DNA of 64,000 nucleotides from Mucilaginibacter terrenus (GCF_003432065.1 NZ_QWDE01000002.1:310001-374000), one strand, 5' to 3'. Shown: positions 55,164-63,961, counted from the stretch's first letter. A program made the numbers and translations. The notes: generated by a model not told the origin, from the letters alone.

Positions 55164-55826
55164 TTATAGTTGTTTAAGTTTAATGTTTTTGTAAGATACC
55201 ACTGCGCCATGGTTTTGTAGCGCGATGTGGCCGCTAGGGTATTTGGCAAACTTGTCCCAGGTTTTAAATTTGCTGTTGTTTAGCATTTCGGTCCACTCGG
55301 GGCTGCCCATTTGTACGTTAACTGTCTCGACGCCGTTAAGCCAAAAGGTAAGGTGGCCTTTGTCTTTGCGTATCTTGGCAGTATTCCACTGTCCGGCTGG
55401 CTTAGCGGCTGCAGGTGCAGCTTTCATATCGTATAATGACCCTGCCAGGTGGCTTGGTTTCTTGTTGTCCTCAGCCTTTTCGTTATCTAAAACCTGCATT
55501 TCAATACCTGTAAGGTAAGTAGCACCCAGCGCAGGATCTTCATGCACCCCGAAGATGATACCGCTGTTACCACCTTCTGCAATTTTCCAGTCTACGGTAA
55601 GCTCGTAGTTTTCGTACTCGCCATCAGTAACAAGGTCGGCTGCGTCAGTAGCTTTTGGGTCAAGCTGCAATGCGCCGTCAACTACGCCCCAGCCTCCGGT
55701 GCCCGGCTTGTTGTAAGCGTGCCATCCTTTGGTGGTTTTTCCGTCGAATAATTTAACTGTTTTTTGTGCAGATGCAGTGAGCATGCATGCTGATAACGCG
55801 AACGCGCTCAAAAGTATTTTCTTCAT
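55164..55826 (-). CDS. DUF1080 protein (3-keto-disaccharide hydrolase family)
   Basis: A 220-residue exported protein with signal peptide (MKKILLSAFALSACMLTASA). The jelly-roll DUF1080 domain has KLFDGKTTKGWHAYNKPG, LVTDGEYENYELTVDWKIA, GGNSGIIFGVHEDP, the KPAGQWNTAKI strand and HIALQNHGAVVSYKNIKL. The family includes hydrolases that cleave 3-keto-glycosides. It lies 43 bp upstream of the GMC dehydrogenase gene on the same strand, which fits a route where the dehydrogenase oxidises the C3 hydroxyl and this enzyme breaks the linkage. Confidence 0.9.
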   Translation of the reverse strand: MKKILLSAFALSACMLTASAQKTVKLFDGKTTKGWHAYNKPGTGGWGVVDGALQLDPKATDAADLVTDGEYENYELTVDWKIAEGGNSGIIFGVHEDPALGATYLTGIEMQVLDNEKAEDNKKPSHLAGSLYDMKAAPAAAKPAGQWNTAKIRKDKGHLTFWLNGVETVNVQMGSPEWTEMLNNSKFKTWDKFAKYPSGHIALQNHGAVVSYKNIKLKQL

Positions 55827-55985
55827 GGGTAATTTGGTTTAGCAGCAAATGGGGCTGCTGTGTTAACTGGTTGCTAAAGTAGCATTTATTTCGATTGCTG
55901 CTTAAATAACGCTAAATCAATCGAAAAAATTACAGTTACACTTAACCAATATGGCCAATAAACTTTACGCTTAAAGTACCCGAAG

Positions 55986-56996
55986 CTACCTGCTCAACAA
56001 AAAAGACAATCCAGAAGCAAGCCCAACAGTTACATACCCGTAGCTATCCTGAAAGGAGAAGTTGTAATCGTCCTGCCCGCGGTACCCGCCGCCGCCCATA
56101 ACGGCCACATCTTTCAGGAATGGCAGATGGTAGTAATATTTAAGCCCAATGTTCAACCGTTTTTTGATGTCTAAGGTGCCGTAGCCGTTGTACTTATCGG
56201 CAATGTAAGTAAAGTCAAGTTGCAGGCGTTGCCAGTTTTCAAATAGTTTGCTGTCTTTTTTTATTGGATCTTCATAGCTCTTAGCAATGTTGAGCATATA
56301 GCTGCCGTTAACACGTACCCACCCGTATTTACCAGGCAGGCCAGTAGCATAACCTTTACCAAACAGGCCGCTGTGTAACTCAACTCCAACCGTCTTATAT
56401 TGATTAATGATCCGGTCTGTTTTATCAGTACGTTTACCAACAGTGTAGTTAAGCGTGTAAAAATTGGTCGAGAACTTTCCGCTGTCGGCATTAAAGCTGC
56501 CGTCAGGCAGTACTGTTGGTCCGCGTACCCCGTTGGAATGGTGTGTGTAGCCGCCCGATAAAAACTCCGGATGATATACATCATGATTCAACCGGTAGAA
56601 GAGCTGTATGCCGGGCATATAGCTGGGCGATTTTACAGGTGCCCCGGGTGTTGCAAGCAGCCTGATTTTAACCCTCGTAAAAGCATTTATGAATAAACGC
56701 GACTTAGGGGTGCTGTAAACCACAAAATTAGCTACAACATCTGCTACTAACTGTGTTTTTACTTTTTGAAAGTACTCATTGCCGAACATGGATGACCGTA
56801 GATTTTGTGTGTAGATATCGTTGAAATCCCGGTTGATGAGCCGCGTCGCGATCAGGCTGGTTATGGTGTCTTGCCGTATGGCTGTGCCTTGCACCTTAAT
56901 GGTGTCAACGCTGGTAGCAAGTAGACGGGAGGCAGAGAGCAGGACTAAAACAAAGGCAATTACCGACGTTCTAAGAGGTATAAATTTAGCAGACAT
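55986..56996 (-). CDS. Outer-membrane protein resembling phospholipase A1
   Basis: A 336-residue exported protein with signal peptide (residues 1-27). The rest reads as a beta-barrel with alternating hydrophobic strands and a C-terminal SGLSFLLSR strand. The segment GGYTHHSNGVRG has His152-x-Ser154-Asn-Gly, the same order as the His-x-Ser-Asn-Gly catalytic motif of OMPLA (PldA), which hydrolyses phospholipids in the outer leaflet. A candidate catalytic Asn (178) lies further along than usual, so the match is suggestive only. It could instead be a structural barrel. It stands alone between the keto-sugar unit and a helicase. Confidence 0.6.
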   Translation of the reverse strand: MSAKFIPLRTSVIAFVLVLLSASRLLATSVDTIKVQGTAIRQDTITSLIATRLINRDFNDIYTQNLRSSMFGNEYFQKVKTQLVADVVANFVVYSTPKSRLFINAFTRVKIRLLATPGAPVKSPSYMPGIQLFYRLNHDVYHPEFLSGGYTHHSNGVRGPTVLPDGSFNADSGKFSTNFYTLNYTVGKRTDKTDRIINQYKTVGVELHSGLFGKGYATGLPGKYGWVRVNGSYMLNIAKSYEDPIKKDSKLFENWQRLQLDFTYIADKYNGYGTLDIKKRLNIGLKYYYHLPFLKDVAVMGGGGYRGQDDYNFSFQDSYGYVTVGLASGLSFLLSR

Positions 56997-57167
56997 TATT
57001 AAAATAAGAGTGGGCTATGTTGCCCGGTAAAATTACAGCCTTTAACAGTTATTGTTTTTGACACACCTGTACAGAATATAAAAGAGACGTTTACCTGACA
57101 TAACAAGCCGTATTTACTATTAAACCAACAAAATACCTATCTTGCACTTTTACCATAATAACGATAA

Positions 57168-58412
57168 GTGACTTTCCAGGAATTTAATTTTGACGAACAA
57201 CTACTAGAAGGGGTACTAAGCATGGGCTACACCAATGCAACCCCCATACAGGAACTTGCAATACCTGCTATAATGGCCGGTGACGACCTTATAGCCTGCG
57301 CGCAAACAGGTACCGGCAAAACGGCATCGTACCTGTTGCCCGTGCTAAACCACATAGCTACCACACATAAGCATAATATTAGTGCGTTGGTATTGGCACC
57401 AACCCGCGAGCTTGCCCAACAGATAGATCAGCAGGTAGAAGGTTTAGCCTATTTTACCGGCATCAGCTCTATTGCCGTATTTGGCGGAGGCGATGGCATT
57501 GCTTACGAGCAGCAGCGCCGCGGCATTCAGAACAATGTGAATATTTTGATAGCTACCCCAGGCAGGCTTATTGCTCACCTTACCTCAGGCGTGTTAAAGC
57601 TTAATACCGTTACGCACCTTGTGCTTGACGAAGCAGACCGTATGCTTGACATGGGTTTCCAGGACGACATAATGCGCATCATTAGCTATCTGCCTAAAAA
57701 GCGGCAAACACTGCTTTTCTCGGCAACTATGCCGGGCCGCATCCGTACCCTCGCTAAAGCTATCCTACATGAGCCGCAGCAGATCAATATCGCGATATCA
57801 AAACCTGCAGAAGGTATCGACCAGCAGATATACCGGGTTCACGATGGTCAGAAGATGCCGCTGCTGAAGAAAATACTTAAAGAAGGCGGCTATTTAAGCT
57901 CCATTGTTTTTGCGTCCCGTAAGGAAATTGTAAGGGCGATATACAAGGAACTCAAGCAAGCCAATTTAAGTGTTGCCGCCTTCCACTCGGACCTTCAGCA
58001 AAACGAGCGAGAAGAAATATTGCTAAAGTTTAAAAACAAGCAACTACCTGTAATTATTGGTACCGATGCGCTTTCGCGCGGTATTGATGTGGAAGGGATA
58101 GATTTGGTTATAAATTACGACGTACCACCGGACCCGGAGGATTATGTACACCGTATTGGCCGTACCGCAAGGGCAGCCACCAAAGGTACTGCTATAACGT
58201 TTGTAAACGACCGTGACCTTCGGCGCTTTAAAACCATTGAGGCGCTGATAGAGCGTACGCTGGAGCCAAAAGAATTGCCGGAAGAACTGCAGTCTATTGA
58301 GGCGCCAAAACAGGAGAGGCCGCACGATGGACCTAAGAACGACAAACGGCGCAGGCCTAACCGTTATAAAGGAAATAAGAAGGATAATAAGCCACGCCCT
58401 GCGGCTAATTAA
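57168..58412 (+). CDS. DEAD-box RNA helicase, RhlE-like
   Basis: A 414-residue ATP-dependent RNA helicase starting at GTG (57168), the only sensible start before the Q motif. Motifs in order: ATPIQELAIP (Q motif), AQTGTGKT (I), PTRELAQQ (Ia), TPGRL (Ib), LDEADRMLDMGF (II), FSATMPG (III), SIVFASRK (IV), TDALSRGIDV (V) and HRIGRTARA (VI). A Lys/Arg-rich tail (KNDKRRRPNRYKGNKKDNK) follows, typical of RhlE-type proteins. Likely acts in ribosome assembly or cold growth. Confidence 0.95.
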   Translation: MTFQEFNFDEQLLEGVLSMGYTNATPIQELAIPAIMAGDDLIACAQTGTGKTASYLLPVLNHIATTHKHNISALVLAPTRELAQQIDQQVEGLAYFTGISSIAVFGGGDGIAYEQQRRGIQNNVNILIATPGRLIAHLTSGVLKLNTVTHLVLDEADRMLDMGFQDDIMRIISYLPKKRQTLLFSATMPGRIRTLAKAILHEPQQINIAISKPAEGIDQQIYRVHDGQKMPLLKKILKEGGYLSSIVFASRKEIVRAIYKELKQANLSVAAFHSDLQQNEREEILLKFKNKQLPVIIGTDALSRGIDVEGIDLVINYDVPPDPEDYVHRIGRTARAATKGTAITFVNDRDLRRFKTIEALIERTLEPKELPEELQSIEAPKQERPHDGPKNDKRRRPNRYKGNKKDNKPRPAAN

Positions 58413-58496
58413 ACCTTGTAAAATTTGTGTGGTCTATTTGATTGTAAATGTCAATGCGTTACATTTACACAACAAACCAACTAAACACTAAATAAA

Positions 58497-59372
58497 ATGA
58501 CTTCCAGACGTTCGTTCCTAAAAACTTCGGCGATGCTTGGCGCAGGGCTCATGATGTCGCCCGAGCTTTTCGCACGCAACAAAAAATACATTGGCGTACA
58601 ACTGTATACCGTGCGGGATGCTATGGCTAAAGACCCTAAGGCAACCCTCGCTAAAGTTGCGGGCGTTGGCTTTAACTCCGTTGAGGGCGCTACCTATACA
58701 GGTACGCAAAAGTTTTACGGGATGGAGCCTGCAGAGTTTAAGCAAACACTGAAGGATAATGGCCTGATTATGCCAAGCGCACACTATATGCTGGGCGAAG
58801 GTATGCCGAACACTAAAGGAACCATTATAAACGAATGGCAGAAAGCGGTTGATGACGCTGCTGCAGTAGGTTTAAAGTACATGGTTTGCGCTTATCTTTT
58901 AGATAACGAACGCGGCACATTAAGCCACTACAAAGAGACTGCGGCAAAATTGAACCATGCCGGCGAGATTTGCAAAAAAGCAGGTATACAGTTGTGCTAC
59001 CATAATCATGATTTTGAGTTTAAGCAGGAAGACGGCAAATACCCGTACGAAATGCTGCTGAACAATACCGATCCTGACCTGGTAAAGATGGAGATGGATA
59101 TTTACTGGATATACAAGGCAAAGCAAGATCCTATTGCATTGTTCAACCGCTATCCTAAACGTTTTCCTTTATGGCACGTAAAGGATATGGATAAAACCCC
59201 TAAACAAATGTTTACCGAAGTTGGTAACGGGGTAATTCCGTTTAAAAACATTTTTAAAGAAGCTAAGAAAGCAGGTTTAGACTATTTCTTTAACGAACAG
59301 GATATTTGCCCGGGCGATCCGTTCGACAGCATCACTAAAAGCTATTCTTATATCAAACAGAATTTAGTTTAA
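58497..59372 (+). CDS. Tat-exported sugar phosphate isomerase/epimerase family protein
   Basis: A 291-residue TIM-barrel protein of the xylose-isomerase-like AP endonuclease 2 family. A twin-arginine signal opens it (SRRSFLKTSAMLGAGLMMSP). Metal-site segments are GVQLYTVRDAM, the LCYHNHDFEFKQEDG loop with His-x-His, MEMDIYWIYKA and LWHVKDMDK. Periplasmic location suggests a free sugar rather than a sugar phosphate as substrate. Related proteins accompany Gfo/Idh and DUF1080 genes in 3-keto-glycoside pathways, both of which occur in this window. Confidence 0.92.
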   Translation: MTSRRSFLKTSAMLGAGLMMSPELFARNKKYIGVQLYTVRDAMAKDPKATLAKVAGVGFNSVEGATYTGTQKFYGMEPAEFKQTLKDNGLIMPSAHYMLGEGMPNTKGTIINEWQKAVDDAAAVGLKYMVCAYLLDNERGTLSHYKETAAKLNHAGEICKKAGIQLCYHNHDFEFKQEDGKYPYEMLLNNTDPDLVKMEMDIYWIYKAKQDPIALFNRYPKRFPLWHVKDMDKTPKQMFTEVGNGVIPFKNIFKEAKKAGLDYFFNEQDICPGDPFDSITKSYSYIKQNLV

Positions 59373-59392
59373 CTAGACATTATACAATGAAG

Positions 59393-59420
59393 AAGCCGGA
59401 TCTTTTGTCCGGCTTTTTTA
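59393..59420 (+). terminator. Terminator after the isomerase/epimerase gene
   Basis: Eight-base stem 59393-59400 / 59408-59415 (AAGCCGGA with TCCGGCTT), loop TCTTTTG, followed by a T-rich run. It lies 20 bp past the stop. Confidence 0.8.
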
Positions 59421-59433
59421 TTTTGCAGCTTTT

Positions 59434-60552
59434 ATGGTAAGACTGATCTTAAGCGTGTTGCTGTTCCTCGTGTCGTTACTGGTTATTTTCGGCGCTCCCG
59501 AATACCACATATGGATGCTGGCAGTAGCTGTTAATTCCTATCCGCTGGTATTTACCGGGATAACCTTTATACTGCTGCTATCTCTTATTTCGCTAAGAAG
59601 ATATCGTTTACCTGCAGTGTTAACAGCTGTAATTGCTTTTGCACTATTTCTTTATCCGGTTGTTAATGCCTGGTCTGTAGCCAGGAGTCTGCCGAACGCT
59701 TTTAACAGCGCGGTTAATAGCACAGAAGCTAAAGCGATTTCCTATAAACCATTTAGTTTCTTGCAATTGTTAAAAGGTCCGCCAGCGATGCCATTTAAAA
59801 CCATCACCTACGACAGTGCATCTCATCTTACGTTTGATTACTACCGCAATAGTAAACAACAAAAACAGCCCTGCGTGGTCGTTGTTCATGGCGGCTCGTG
59901 GAGTGGTGGCAACAGCAGGCAATTACCAGGGCTAAATGGCTACCTGTCTGTACGTGGCTACAATGTGGCGTCTATTAACTATCACCTCGCCCCGAAATAC
60001 CGGAATCCGGTTCCGGTTGAAGATGTGAGGCATTTAATTAATTATTTAAAAGCAAATGCGATACAACTTAATATAGATACCGGCAGGTTTGTGCTTTTAG
60101 GACGGTCGGCAGGGGCGCAGATAGCCTTGCTTGCTGCTTATGCGCATCCTGATAAAAACATAAAAGGAGTAATAGATTTTTACGGACCTGCAGATATGGT
60201 GTGGGGCTATTCTGTACCGGCAAATCCACTGATCATGAATTCAAGGAAGGTGATGCAAAACTATATAGGCGATGCATATGAGAAAATGCCTGATAAGTAC
60301 GCTGCTTCTTCACCGGTGTTGTTTGTAAATGAGCGCACTGTGCCTACACTCATCATACATGGAGATAATGACGTGCTGGTATCACCATTGCATAGCACAA
60401 AGCTGGATTCGGTGTTATCTAAAAACAAAGTACCACACTTGTTGGTGCAGCTGCCCTGGGCCACACACGGGTTCGACTATAATTTAAACGGACCGGGCGG
60501 GCAGTTGTCCACCTATCTAACACTAAGATTCCTGCAAGTTGTTTGCAGATAG
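59434..60552 (+). CDS. Membrane-anchored alpha/beta hydrolase (esterase-like)
   Basis: A 372-residue protein. Three N-terminal membrane helices (residues about 1-85) anchor an alpha/beta hydrolase domain. It has an oxyanion-hole motif HGGSWSGGN, the nucleophile elbow GRSAGAQ, an acid residue in IIHGDNDVLV and the His in ATHGFDY, so the catalytic triad is complete. The layout fits the HSL-type lipase/esterase family. The substrate is unknown. It is convergent with the molybdopterin oxidoreductase gene, the stops being 1 bp apart. Confidence 0.9.
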   Translation: MVRLILSVLLFLVSLLVIFGAPEYHIWMLAVAVNSYPLVFTGITFILLLSLISLRRYRLPAVLTAVIAFALFLYPVVNAWSVARSLPNAFNSAVNSTEAKAISYKPFSFLQLLKGPPAMPFKTITYDSASHLTFDYYRNSKQQKQPCVVVVHGGSWSGGNSRQLPGLNGYLSVRGYNVASINYHLAPKYRNPVPVEDVRHLINYLKANAIQLNIDTGRFVLLGRSAGAQIALLAAYAHPDKNIKGVIDFYGPADMVWGYSVPANPLIMNSRKVMQNYIGDAYEKMPDKYAASSPVLFVNERTVPTLIIHGDNDVLVSPLHSTKLDSVLSKNKVPHLLVQLPWATHGFDYNLNGPGGQLSTYLTLRFLQVVCR

Positions 60553-60553
60553 G

Positions 60554-61330
60554 TTATAGTCCTGAGTAATAATCATAACCCTGCTCCGCCCAATAGTCGG
60601 GTGGCCGGTTGTTGCCAAAGGTTATGCTGCCAATTCGCTTTAAGTTTTTGATGCCGTATTTTACGGGGATGATCAGCCGAAGCGGCGCGCCATGTTTAGC
60701 AGGCAATGGCTTGCCGTTCATCTCATAAGTAAGAATTGTTTGTGGATGCACCGCGCTGGGCATATCTAAGCCTACGTAGTACTTTTTGTCGGGCGTCATC
60801 ATACCCACATAGTTTAGCTGTGTTTCTTTAGCCAGGCCAAAATGTTCTATAAAGTCGATGAACTTAACGCCTCCCCAATATTGTATCTGGTCCCAGCCCT
60901 CTACACATTTAAAGTCGAACACGATCTCAGTTTTAGGCAAAGCTTTTATTTGATCTATGGTGATGTTCAACAATTCGCCGGTGCTTTTCTTTACCTGCAG
61001 TGCCCAGTCTTCAGGTGCCGCGCCGCCGTTGCCTATATCGCTGTTATGGCGCACCTGCTTTGCTGCCATTTCTTTAGGATAGGTTTTAACCAGGTGATTG
61101 TTGCTAAAGAAATTGCGAAAGAAAAGTTCTGTTTTATTAAGTGCTTTTCGCAGCGGTGCCTTAGCCCCTGATGTAACGCCGGACACTTCTTTAGGCGCGG
61201 TATAAAGTGCCCGCCAGCCCTCGTAAGCGGCAGCTGATAATACACCAAAAACTCCGAACGATATAAAGTTGCGGCGACGGATCTTTTGATCCACTGTAAG
61301 TTCTTTCTTTTGCTTTGCCTTATCTTCCAT
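60554..61330 (-). CDS. Molybdopterin-dependent oxidoreductase, sulfite-oxidase fold (MsrP-like)
   Basis: A 258-residue protein with a Tat-like N-terminus (RRRNFISFGVFGVLSAAAYE). The molybdenum-cofactor domain has the Cys ligand in FDFKCVEGWDQIQYWGG, HNSDIGNGGAAPEDWALQV before it, and HGAPLRLIIPVKYGIKNLKR after it. MsrP reduces oxidised methionine in periplasmic proteins with electrons from a heme membrane partner. The cytochrome gene upstream overlaps it by 11 bp, which supports such a complex. The substrate is not proven. Confidence 0.9.
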   Translation of the reverse strand: MEDKAKQKKELTVDQKIRRRNFISFGVFGVLSAAAYEGWRALYTAPKEVSGVTSGAKAPLRKALNKTELFFRNFFSNNHLVKTYPKEMAAKQVRHNSDIGNGGAAPEDWALQVKKSTGELLNITIDQIKALPKTEIVFDFKCVEGWDQIQYWGGVKFIDFIEHFGLAKETQLNYVGMMTPDKKYYVGLDMPSAVHPQTILTYEMNGKPLPAKHGAPLRLIIPVKYGIKNLKRIGSITFGNNRPPDYWAEQGYDYYSGL

Positions 61331-62021
61331 CTTCTGCGGGGGCTTGTGGCGCAACGGCCGGTGTGGGATCTTCGTTCACAACTTCAAAGCCGGAGATCAT
61401 CGAACGGAAGTTGTTCCAGCCTGCAAGTATTACCTGTACAATGTGAATAATGAAGAAAAGTACGTATCCTATTGTTAAAACGAAGTGTTCTACCCGGGCG
61501 GCATGATACCCGCCGCAAAGCCAGGTAAGCCTGTTAAACTGTACCGGCTTGTAAATTGCAAGGCCGGTAATAAGCGAACCAAGCCCCATTATAATAATAG
61601 CGGTATAGGCAATACGCTGGGCAGCATTGTACTTTTCTTGCGGTGGTGCCATCTTACGAATGTGCAGATCATGCAGCAGCACCAGCCAGGCCTCTTTAAA
61701 GGAGTGCCGGTTGGGGAGCAATTCCCTCCACGCGCCGGATATTATCGTGTATAAAACATAGAGTATACCATTTATGACGAAAAACCACATAAACAAAAAG
61801 TGAAAAGACATTCCCTCTGCCAGGCGGCGTGGTACATGCAGCGCGTTGTAAAAGCCCTGCGGAAAGAACTTGTAATAAGTATGGCCGAACAACTTAATGG
61901 AGTACTCATCGTTAGCCCAGTAGATAAGCAGCCCGCTCCATATCATAATGGTGAGTATCGGGAAGTTTACCCAGTGGGTCCATCGCATTATCAGCGAATG
62001 TTTTTCTTTGATTGCTTTCAT
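61320..62021 (-). CDS. Cytochrome b561-type membrane protein, partner of the molybdo-enzyme
   Basis: A 233-residue protein with four to five membrane helices. Histidines suitable for heme ligation lie in MRWTHWVNFP, YNALHVPRRLAEGMSFHFLF, and VEHFVLTIGYVLFFIIHIVQ. The pattern fits the b-type cytochrome domain of hydrogenase or formate-dehydrogenase gamma subunits rather than the shorter MsrQ. It likely passes quinol electrons to the molybdopterin protein encoded just downstream, with which it overlaps by 11 bp. Confidence 0.88.
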   Translation of the reverse strand: MKAIKEKHSLIMRWTHWVNFPILTIMIWSGLLIYWANDEYSIKLFGHTYYKFFPQGFYNALHVPRRLAEGMSFHFLFMWFFVINGILYVLYTIISGAWRELLPNRHSFKEAWLVLLHDLHIRKMAPPQEKYNAAQRIAYTAIIIMGLGSLITGLAIYKPVQFNRLTWLCGGYHAARVEHFVLTIGYVLFFIIHIVQVILAGWNNFRSMISGFEVVNEDPTPAVAPQAPAEDGR

Positions 62022-62058
62022 TGTGGAGGCTCGTCGTGTATTGCAAATATCAGATAAT

Positions 62059-62859
62059 TTAGTTGCTTGCCATCATGCCCGTTTGCAGCGGTGATTTTGC
62101 TGCCGCTAGTATTTCCCCGGTAGAAGTGTTTTGCACCAAGCCTATTATCTCGTACTTGCTGCTGATAAAACCTTTTGATAATGTAAATTGTACCTGGCCT
62201 TTATCAGCGGTTAGGCTAACGTTTTTAAGTTGGCTTACTATCTGTACGTGAGATAAAGTACGCCCGCCGTTCTCGCCGCTTTTTACTTCAGTTGTGGCGT
62301 TCTTTTCTATCAGCGCAACAACAAGCGAGCTGTTTGCTGAGGGTTGTTTCGCGCTGTAATTAACGCTGATACCTGTAGCTGAGATCTTGGGATCAGCTAA
62401 CGTAAGTTCTGCTGTTGTTTGCTTGCCAAGGCCAGCCGTTATAGCATTGCGCAGCGTGCCTTCCTGCGAGCCCACAAACTCTTTCTGGCCATTAACAACT
62501 ATCTGCGGCGTATACACCGAGCTGGTGCGCAGCCAGCTGGCGTAAGCATTTTGACGTTTAGAATAATCTGCGCTGCTGAACGGGTCTTTCCAGCCCAGGC
62601 GGTTCCAATAGTCTACGTGATAGGCTAAAATGTAAATGGGCCTGTCTTTAATTTCTTTTTCTATTTTAGCTATAACGGCATCGGCAGGCGGGCAGCTGGA
62701 GCAACCTTCGGACGTAAACAGTTCTACAACGGCAAAGCCTTTGTTATCTGTATCAAGTTTAGTTACGTGTTCTTTAGGGGTGCCTTTTACAAACGCGGCA
62801 GTTATAAAGCCTAGGGTTAGTATTATTATAATCAGCGGAAGTATTTTCAAAGTTTTCAT
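62059..62859 (-). CDS. DUF1223 thioredoxin-fold protein
   Basis: A 266-residue protein. I start at the ATG at 62859, which gives one membrane helix (ILPLIIIILTLGFITAAFV) and a periplasmic thioredoxin-like domain. The redox motif is FTSEGCSSCPPADAV, followed by YILAYHVDYWNRLGWKDPFS and TPQIVVNGQKEFVGSQ. The C-terminal part forms a separate beta-rich domain. DUF1223 proteins are presumed redox proteins without a firm role. It heads the minus-strand run ending in the cytochrome and molybdo-enzyme, 37 bp ahead, so the three may form a redox operon. It is divergent from an ECF sigma gene. Confidence 0.88.
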   Translation of the reverse strand: MKTLKILPLIIIILTLGFITAAFVKGTPKEHVTKLDTDNKGFAVVELFTSEGCSSCPPADAVIAKIEKEIKDRPIYILAYHVDYWNRLGWKDPFSSADYSKRQNAYASWLRTSSVYTPQIVVNGQKEFVGSQEGTLRNAITAGLGKQTTAELTLADPKISATGISVNYSAKQPSANSSLVVALIEKNATTEVKSGENGGRTLSHVQIVSQLKNVSLTADKGQVQFTLSKGFISSKYEIIGLVQNTSTGEILAAAKSPLQTGMMASN

Positions 62860-62974
62860 GTGAATGTATTTATACCGCTTAGTAGCTGCGCGTTTAATTT
62901 CCTTACAAATAAAGCTACATTTATTTAGCACCATAATACTTACGTAATTGCACAAGCGCCAATCTCAATAAAAA

Positions 62975-62999
62975 TGTAAAGATCTTGTAAGGTTTTACA
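62975..62999. promoter_or_regulatory. Inverted repeat in the DUF1223/ECF sigma spacer
   Basis: TGTAAA at 62975-62980 and TTTACA at 62994-62999 form an inverted pair with 13 bp between, within the divergent control region. A regulator site or ECF promoter element is possible; the match is short. Confidence 0.3.
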
Positions 63000-63036
63000 G
63001 GTTTTTACTACAAAACATTATCATACGACCGATACC

Positions 63037-63612
63037 ATGACGATGCCTCCCAACGATCATCAGCTCGAGCCGCGCAATTGGGTAAAAACCTATGCCGACT
63101 ATTTATATGCTTACGCGATAACCCGTATCCGCGACGAGGAACAGGCGCGAGACCTTGTACAGGAAACCTTCCTTGCCGGCCTGCAGGGCCTTGACAGGTT
63201 TGTAGGAAAAAGTTCTGAGCGTACCTGGCTTACCGCGATACTGAAAAATAAGATAATGGATGTTTACCGTAAGAATTCATCAGGACTAAAAACAACGCCG
63301 TTGAATGTTGATACGACCAGCGACAAAAATTTCTTTGGCGATGATGGGCACTGGATGCCTGAACATGCGCCACAACACTTTGGGCTCGATCAGCAGGATG
63401 CGCTGAATACAAAGGAGTTTGATTTTGTACTGAAGAAGTGCATGCAGAAGCTGCCAGGATTGTGGGCATCGGTATTTACCATGAAGCACCTGGATGACGA
63501 GGAAACAGAAACTATTTGCACAGAACTGAAAATAAGCCCTTCTAATTACTGGGTGATTATTCATCGTGCGAAGCTGAACCTGAGGGCCTGCCTTCAGAAA
63601 AACTGGGTATAG
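63037..63612 (+). CDS. ECF-type RNA polymerase sigma factor
   Basis: A 191-residue sigma-70 family factor. Region 2 is at about 15-80 (YADYLYAYAITRIRDEEQAR, then DLVQETFLAGLQG and the RTWLTAILKNKIMDVYRK DNA-melting part). Region 4 is at about 130-188 (LPGLWASVFTMKHLDDEETE, ISPSNYWVIIHRAKLNLRAC). An insert of about 45 residues links them. The next gene, 1 bp after the stop, encodes a zinc-binding anti-sigma-like protein. It probably responds to an envelope or redox signal, and the divergent DUF1223 gene is a candidate target. Confidence 0.93.
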   Translation: MTMPPNDHQLEPRNWVKTYADYLYAYAITRIRDEEQARDLVQETFLAGLQGLDRFVGKSSERTWLTAILKNKIMDVYRKNSSGLKTTPLNVDTTSDKNFFGDDGHWMPEHAPQHFGLDQQDALNTKEFDFVLKKCMQKLPGLWASVFTMKHLDDEETETICTELKISPSNYWVIIHRAKLNLRACLQKNWV

Positions 63613-63613
63613 A

Positions 63614-63886
63614 ATGAGCAACCTAAAAAATATAGTATATAACTGCCGCAAGGCCACTTACCTTATAGACAAACGTATGTTGGGCAAGATAACCGTACGC
63701 GAAAGTGTGGAATTGCGCATACACCTGCTGCAATGCGATGTGTGCAAGCTCTATATAAAGCAAAGTGCTAAAATTAATGAGATGATTAAAGCACTTCTGA
63801 GAGCAGAACCGAAGGAAATTACACTGGATGACAGCTACAAAAAGCAGCTTGAAATTCAGGTGAACGATGCTCTGAATAAAAACTAA
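63614..63886 (+). CDS. Putative zinc-finger anti-sigma factor
   Basis: A 90-residue cytosolic protein with the zf-HC2-type motif His37-x3-Cys41-x2-Cys44 (IHLLQCDVC) and an upstream Cys11. This is the arrangement of zinc-containing anti-sigma factors, whose zinc site can release the sigma factor on oxidation. No membrane helix is present, so it would be a soluble type. It begins one base after the ECF sigma stop and is probably translationally coupled. Confidence 0.82.
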   Translation: MSNLKNIVYNCRKATYLIDKRMLGKITVRESVELRIHLLQCDVCKLYIKQSAKINEMIKALLRAEPKEITLDDSYKKQLEIQVNDALNKN

Positions 63887-63961
63887 ATTTTATGTAAGGT
63901 TTCCCCGGCGTTAACGACAAAGCGGAAAATGATTGGGAGGTCGTTTTTGTTTTTGTTGATG

